This document shows, piece by piece, positions 60,375-64,000 of a DNA stretch of 64,000 nt (positions are counted from its first letter, which is position 1; each line of letters begins with the position of its first letter). The DNA comes from Nodosilinea sp. E11. Lineage in GTDB: Bacteria > Cyanobacteriota > Cyanobacteriia > Phormidesmidales > Phormidesmidaceae. Location: positions 1,544,001 to 1,608,000 of the forward strand of contig NZ_CP136520.1 of assembly GCF_032813545.1 (NCBI RefSeq). Reading direction: 5' to 3'. The notes beneath the pieces were generated by a model, which was not told where the DNA came from, made no database searches, and worked only from the letters and a program-made list of their open reading frames with translations. A program made the position numbers and the translations under genes.

Positions 60375-60824
60375 CTACCGCACCTCCCTTAAACGGGCCA
60401 CCTTCAGGAAAAAGCGACCTGTGCCCTGACCAGCGTAGGCGCGTACCCGCACCGTATAGGTACCTGCCTCAGTGATGCGAGAAAACAGGAGGGAGTTGGT
60501 AGTGCCGTCGGGGCCGTCATCGTTCTCCCCCACGGTCACGCCGTCTTTGTTCATCAAGATGACAAGAGTGTCAAACTCGTCGGAGGTGACATCGATCGCC
60601 ACTTGATCTCCAGCTTCTAAATACACCGTGTAGTCGCGGGCAAAGCCCCCGGCCCCAGTGGGAATATCTTGATCGCTCAGCGTGTCATTGACTTCTCGCG
60701 AGGCGGGCAGAGGGATAGGCGTATAGACACGAGCCTGCGCCTTGGCGGGCAGTGCCGTTAAAACACAGGCGGTTAAAGCCAAAGGAAGCAGCAGACTACG
60801 CTGAAGCCGAAGGTGAAATTGCAT
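60375..60824 (-). CDS. Exported protein with a PPC (bacterial pre-peptidase C-terminal) domain
   Basis: The 149-residue product, started at ATG 60824, has a signal peptide (QRSLLLPLALTACVLTALPAKA) and one PPC beta-sandwich domain (about 45-140). Landmarks are DYTVYLEAGDQVAIDVTSDEFDTLVILMNKDG, ENDDGPDGTTNSLLFSRI and AGTYTVRVRAYAGQGTGRFFLKV. PPC domains usually trail secreted peptidases, but here the domain stands alone, as often in cyanobacteria. The frame opens 28 codons upstream, without signal-like sequence. Confidence 0.87.
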   Translation of the reverse strand: MQFHLRLQRSLLLPLALTACVLTALPAKAQARVYTPIPLPASREVNDTLSDQDIPTGAGGFARDYTVYLEAGDQVAIDVTSDEFDTLVILMNKDGVTVGENDDGPDGTTNSLLFSRITEAGTYTVRVRAYAGQGTGRFFLKVARLREVR

Positions 60825-61138
60825 AGATTTTGAGGAAAGGGAGACAAAATTGCCCAAAGACAAAAGGTTGTGCCCATTGTCGTGCCCATTATGGCTCAAA
60901 TTGCCCAATCAGGCAGTGAACTAAAAGAGTCTATACATACCCAGCCAGGCTCCTAGCGATCGCAGATTTCCGCGTGATCGCTGTCGAGATTCTTGGGCGA
61001 TTCTTGGGGCGATCGCCGCCGGGCTGTCAGCGTCACACCTAGCCCAGTCCTTAAAAGCTGAGGCAGTTATTGCGTCGTTTCCCGATTTCGTTGCTACACT
61101 CACAGACGACCAACGCCGTAGGTAAGCCGCTTTTGTCC

Positions 61139-63139
61139 ATGCTGGAGCGCCGACGTTATCGATCCTCGTCGTCAAGGCCTAAGCCTAGGCGCAGACGGCG
61201 GCGGGTGCCTCGCCGTTCGGCTGTCATGACCATGGCGCTGCTGAGCAGCACCCTGCTGCTGTTTGCCTTTCGCGGCGCCAGTGAGTACTGGCGATCGCCC
61301 CAAGAATTCGCCCAGCGCCCCGTCGGGCAAATTGTAAATCGGGCCGAAGTGGCTACAGGTATTCGCCAAATTCAAACCGCTAACGGTCGGCCTACCCTCA
61401 ACCCCCTGCCCCTAGCCGAAGAAGTCTGGACCTGTGAGGTGGTGGTGATTGGCGGCACCCTGGGCGGAGTCGCCGCTGCCGCCCACGCAATGCAAACCGG
61501 CGTCACCACCTGCTTAATTGAGCTGACCCCGTGGCTGGGGGGGCAGGTGAGTTCTCAAGGCGTGTCGGCGATTGACGAGTCGCGGGCGATGCGATGGCGG
61601 CGCAATTTCTCCTCCAGTTGGGAATCGTTTAAGGCCCTGATTAAACGACAGCCCGTGTACCTGCCCGCATGGACGGGAATGCCTGCCCAGCTCACCGTCG
61701 AGCAAGTCAACAGCTGCTGGGTTGGTGAACTGTGCTTTACCCCCAGAGCGGGGGCCACAGCGGCTGAAATGCGCATGCGTGAGGCGGTCCAAAGTGCTCC
61801 CGAAAGCCGCTGGGCGACCTCAACGGCCTTTAAGGGAGCCGCCTTCGATGCCTCCGGTCGCTATGTAACGGCAGTCTATGGGGTGCGACGCATCCCCTTA
61901 GACGCGGGCTATGTGCCCACAGGACGGCTCTCCCAAGAGCTAGAACGGTGGTACGGCTGGTCTGACGACGAGGTCTATAACAAAATTCCGATTCGCCTCC
62001 AGCCACCGCCCAACCGATCAATGATTGTGATTGACGCCACCGACACCGGTGAGCTCGTGGGCTGGGCCAACCTCCCCCACCGGCTGGGATCTGATAGCCA
62101 GGCCTTTACCGGCGAAGTCAACGCGCCACCTAAAGACAACCCCGACTGCACCCAGGCCTACACCTATCCGTTTGTGCTGGCTACGCTCAACGACAAAAAC
62201 GAGAGCCTCAACGAGCTGCGAGCCTTAGAGCCCGCCATGACTAAGGCTGAGCACCGCCAGGAGTTTGACCTAGAGGGGTTTCCGTTCTTTAGCTTTGGCA
62301 GCGTGTTTAACTACCGCCGCATTGTCAGCCAGGTGTCGGGCGATTCTAACGTCAACCTGACTCGCCCTGGCGAGATGACCCTTATTAACTGGAACAAGGG
62401 CAACGACTGGCACTTTATGGATCCGCCCCTGGTCTTTACCGAAGAAGATGTGCGGCTGTCGGGCCAGCGCCAGGACTGGCTGGGGGGGCTATCGGTAGAA
62501 TCGCTCCACCACGGCGAGCTTCACGCGCTCATGTTTGCCGAGTGGCTGATAGAAACCGAAGCGACCAGCAAGCTGCCCCTAACCCTACTGCGGGGAGCCG
62601 ATGCCCCGCTGGGCACTCAATCTGGGCTAAGCATGGTGCCCTACATTCGCGAGGGACGACGAATTTTGGGGCGTCCGGCCTACGGCCAAGATAGCTTTAT
62701 GGCCGTAGAAGCTGACCTGCGCGAAGACATGACCGGAGGGCGCGATTTTAGCACTACGGCGGTGGCCCTCGCCCACTACGACATTGACATTCACGGCTGC
62801 CGCTATCGATCGTGGCGACCCACCTACGAGGCGGCGGGGGCCAGCATTAAAGAATTCGTGGTGCGACCGTTGCAGATTCCGTTAGAGGCGATGGTGCCCC
62901 AAGGGGTAGACAACGTGCTGATTGGCGGCAAAAGCGTCGCCGTTAGCCACATTGTCAATGGGGTGAGCCGGGTACACTACGGCGAGTGGAGCATTGGCGG
63001 GGCGGCGGGGGCAACAGCGGGCTGGTTGCTGCGCCACGCCAAGCCCTACGACCTGACCCCGGCCCAGGTAGTGGTGACGGGCCAAATGCCTGACCTGCAA
63101 CAATTTTTGGTAGAGCAAGGGCTGCGGTTTACCTGGTAG
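61139..63139 (+). CDS. FAD-dependent oxidoreductase, membrane-anchored
   Basis: The roughly 666-residue protein begins with a very basic segment (Arg-rich, residues 1-30) and a membrane anchor (about 32-48, MTMALLSSTLLLFAF). An FAD-binding Rossmann motif VVVIGGTLGGVAAAAHAM (about 105) and a long catalytic region (GWANLPHRLGSDSQAFTGEVN...QAYTYPFVLATLND) of the FAD_oxidored type follow, ending in NVLIGGKSVAVSHIVNGVSRVHYGEWSIGGAAGATAGWLLRHA. The substrate is unknown. ATG 61139 (MLERRRYR) is favoured over upstream starts. Confidence 0.87.
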   Translation: MLERRRYRSSSSRPKPRRRRRRVPRRSAVMTMALLSSTLLLFAFRGASEYWRSPQEFAQRPVGQIVNRAEVATGIRQIQTANGRPTLNPLPLAEEVWTCEVVVIGGTLGGVAAAAHAMQTGVTTCLIELTPWLGGQVSSQGVSAIDESRAMRWRRNFSSSWESFKALIKRQPVYLPAWTGMPAQLTVEQVNSCWVGELCFTPRAGATAAEMRMREAVQSAPESRWATSTAFKGAAFDASGRYVTAVYGVRRIPLDAGYVPTGRLSQELERWYGWSDDEVYNKIPIRLQPPPNRSMIVIDATDTGELVGWANLPHRLGSDSQAFTGEVNAPPKDNPDCTQAYTYPFVLATLNDKNESLNELRALEPAMTKAEHRQEFDLEGFPFFSFGSVFNYRRIVSQVSGDSNVNLTRPGEMTLINWNKGNDWHFMDPPLVFTEEDVRLSGQRQDWLGGLSVESLHHGELHALMFAEWLIETEATSKLPLTLLRGADAPLGTQSGLSMVPYIREGRRILGRPAYGQDSFMAVEADLREDMTGGRDFSTTAVALAHYDIDIHGCRYRSWRPTYEAAGASIKEFVVRPLQIPLEAMVPQGVDNVLIGGKSVAVSHIVNGVSRVHYGEWSIGGAAGATAGWLLRHAKPYDLTPAQVVVTGQMPDLQQFLVEQGLRFTW

Positions 63140-63267
63140 CGATCGCCCACCAGCCCGCCCCACCCCTTGAGAGAATCTGGGCACTCCGCAGTTTGGCAAA
63201 GACACCTTGGTAACGTCGACCTTGGCCTATCCTAGAGGGTGCTGACCAGTAGAGTAGGGTGGGATCG

Positions 63268-64000
63268 ATGGCAGAGGGCATGCGCCGAAGACGTGGGCTG
63301 GTCAGATGGGGGCGATCGCTAGCCCTGATCTTAATGCTGGCGCTGACTAGCTGTGCTATCCCGCAGCTCAAGGCTGAAGACCGACTGTTTGTGCCCATCA
63401 CCGTCGATCTGCTCGATGTCTACAACCTACCGCCCCAAGAGTTTGAGGGCACCACGGTCGGCGGCCTGTCAGCCCTGAGCTACGATCGCCCCCGCAACCT
63501 GCTCTACGCCCTCTCCGACGATCGCAGTCGCTTTGGCCCCGCCCGTTTCTATACCCTGGCCGTCACCCTGGGGGGCAGCGCGAGCCAGCCCCGGTTCGAC
63601 ACCGTCAGCATCCAGTCGTTTACCCCCCTGCTCGATGCCGACGGCAACCCCTATCCTCGGGGCAGCGTTGACGCTGAAGGGATGGCCCTATCGCCCCGCG
63701 ACACCCTATTCATCAGCAGCGAAGGGGATGTGCGGCAGAATGCACCGCCCTTTATCGGCGAGTTTGATCGCCAAACCGGGCAGATTATCACCACGCTGCG
63801 GCTGCCAGAACGCTATTTGCCCGACGACCCCGACACCCCCACCCAAGGGGTACAAAACAACCTGAGCTTTGAAGCGTTGACGATCGCTGGATCATCCAGC
63901 GGGGCAGGCATGATCGAGCCCTTTCGGCTGTTTGCGGCCACCGAGTCAGCCCTAGTGCAAGACTACAACGACGATCCTAGCCAACCCCTCAATGCTCGGT
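63268..64000 (+). CDS. Esterase-like activity of phytase family lipoprotein (5' part)
   Basis: This is the first 244 codons of a gene running off the window. It starts at ATG 63268 with a basic N-terminus and a lipoprotein signal (LALILMLALTSC). The mature part has a beta-propeller-like opening (GGLSALSYDRPRNLLYALSDDRS, DAEGMALSPRDTLFISSEGDVRQNAPPFIGEFD) typical of the phytase-esterase-like domain found in secreted cyanobacterial phosphoesterases. It is probably exported and tethered to a membrane. The C-terminus is missing from the window. Confidence 0.82.
   Translation, partial: MAEGMRRRRGLVRWGRSLALILMLALTSCAIPQLKAEDRLFVPITVDLLDVYNLPPQEFEGTTVGGLSALSYDRPRNLLYALSDDRSRFGPARFYTLAVTLGGSASQPRFDTVSIQSFTPLLDADGNPYPRGSVDAEGMALSPRDTLFISSEGDVRQNAPPFIGEFDRQTGQIITTLRLPERYLPDDPDTPTQGVQNNLSFEALTIAGSSSGAGMIEPFRLFAATESALVQDYNDDPSQPLNAR

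Overview
The window is chromosomal DNA from a cyanobacterium. The evidence is the cytochrome b6f pair petB-petD with ctpA divergent from it, a carboxysomal-type beta-carbonic anhydrase (ccaA), a CP12-family protein, a CmpR-like LysR regulator, an RRM-type Rbp protein, dense HIP1 octamers (GCGATCGC) and short-period intergenic repeats of the STRR type. High GC, HIP1 density and gene content suggest a filamentous Leptolyngbya/Nodosilinea-like lineage; that placement is inference. No prophage, transposase, CRISPR array or rRNA was seen, and the one tRNA is tRNA-Phe(GAA).

Layout. 1-7.7 kb: phoU tail, RNase R-like exonuclease, ubiX, a LapA-like membrane protein, aroK, argB. 6.9-8.9 kb: znuC and znuA divergent around a perfect Zur-box palindrome, with no znuB beside them. 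9-15 kb: amylo-alpha-1,6-glucosidase, gluconokinase, a secreted collagen-like Gly-rich protein, an EF-hand protein and a GGCT-fold protein. 15-20.9 kb: trpB, a DUF29 gene, RNase D, a cysteine-free CP12, an RRM protein, two envelope proteins, ccaA. 22-28.6 kb: a type I secretion ABC transporter and its HlyD partner, the CmpR-like regulator, a PPOX-fold protein and a 35-residue single-span miniprotein. 29-36 kb: NCS2 purine permease, coiled-coil protein, site-2 protease, a degenerate metallo-beta-lactamase, and ctpA with an HD hydrolase. 36.4-37.8 kb: petB and petD separated by a region with two competing RNA folds. 37.8-49 kb: anti-sigma kinase, peptide deformylase, M23 peptidase, CNNM/CorC protein, ureE-ureF, ispG, recO, MFS transporter. 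49-64 kb: glycosyltransferase, uvrB, TVP38-family protein, UspA, CDF-like transporter, serine hydrolase, fabI, hisA, tRNA-Phe, PPC-domain protein, FAD oxidoreductase and the start of a phytase-like esterase gene.

Most genes are core housekeeping or photosynthetic genes in short, mixed-strand units. The plausible co-transcribed pairs are ureE-ureF (overlapping), ctpA-HD hydrolase (4-nt gap), uspA-CDF (4-nt gap), DUF29-RNase D (7-nt gap) and the secretion ABC-HlyD pair. Carbon-related genes (cp12, ccaA, cmpR-like) fall within about 10 kb but do not form an operon.

The most unusual signals are the CP12 lacking all four redox cysteines, the bistable or pseudoknot-forming petB-petD spacer, three families of dispersed palindromic repeats, and tandem-repeat arrays that abut start codons in place of a Shine-Dalgarno sequence. 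No clearly new multi-gene system such as a defence island or biosynthetic cluster was recognised.
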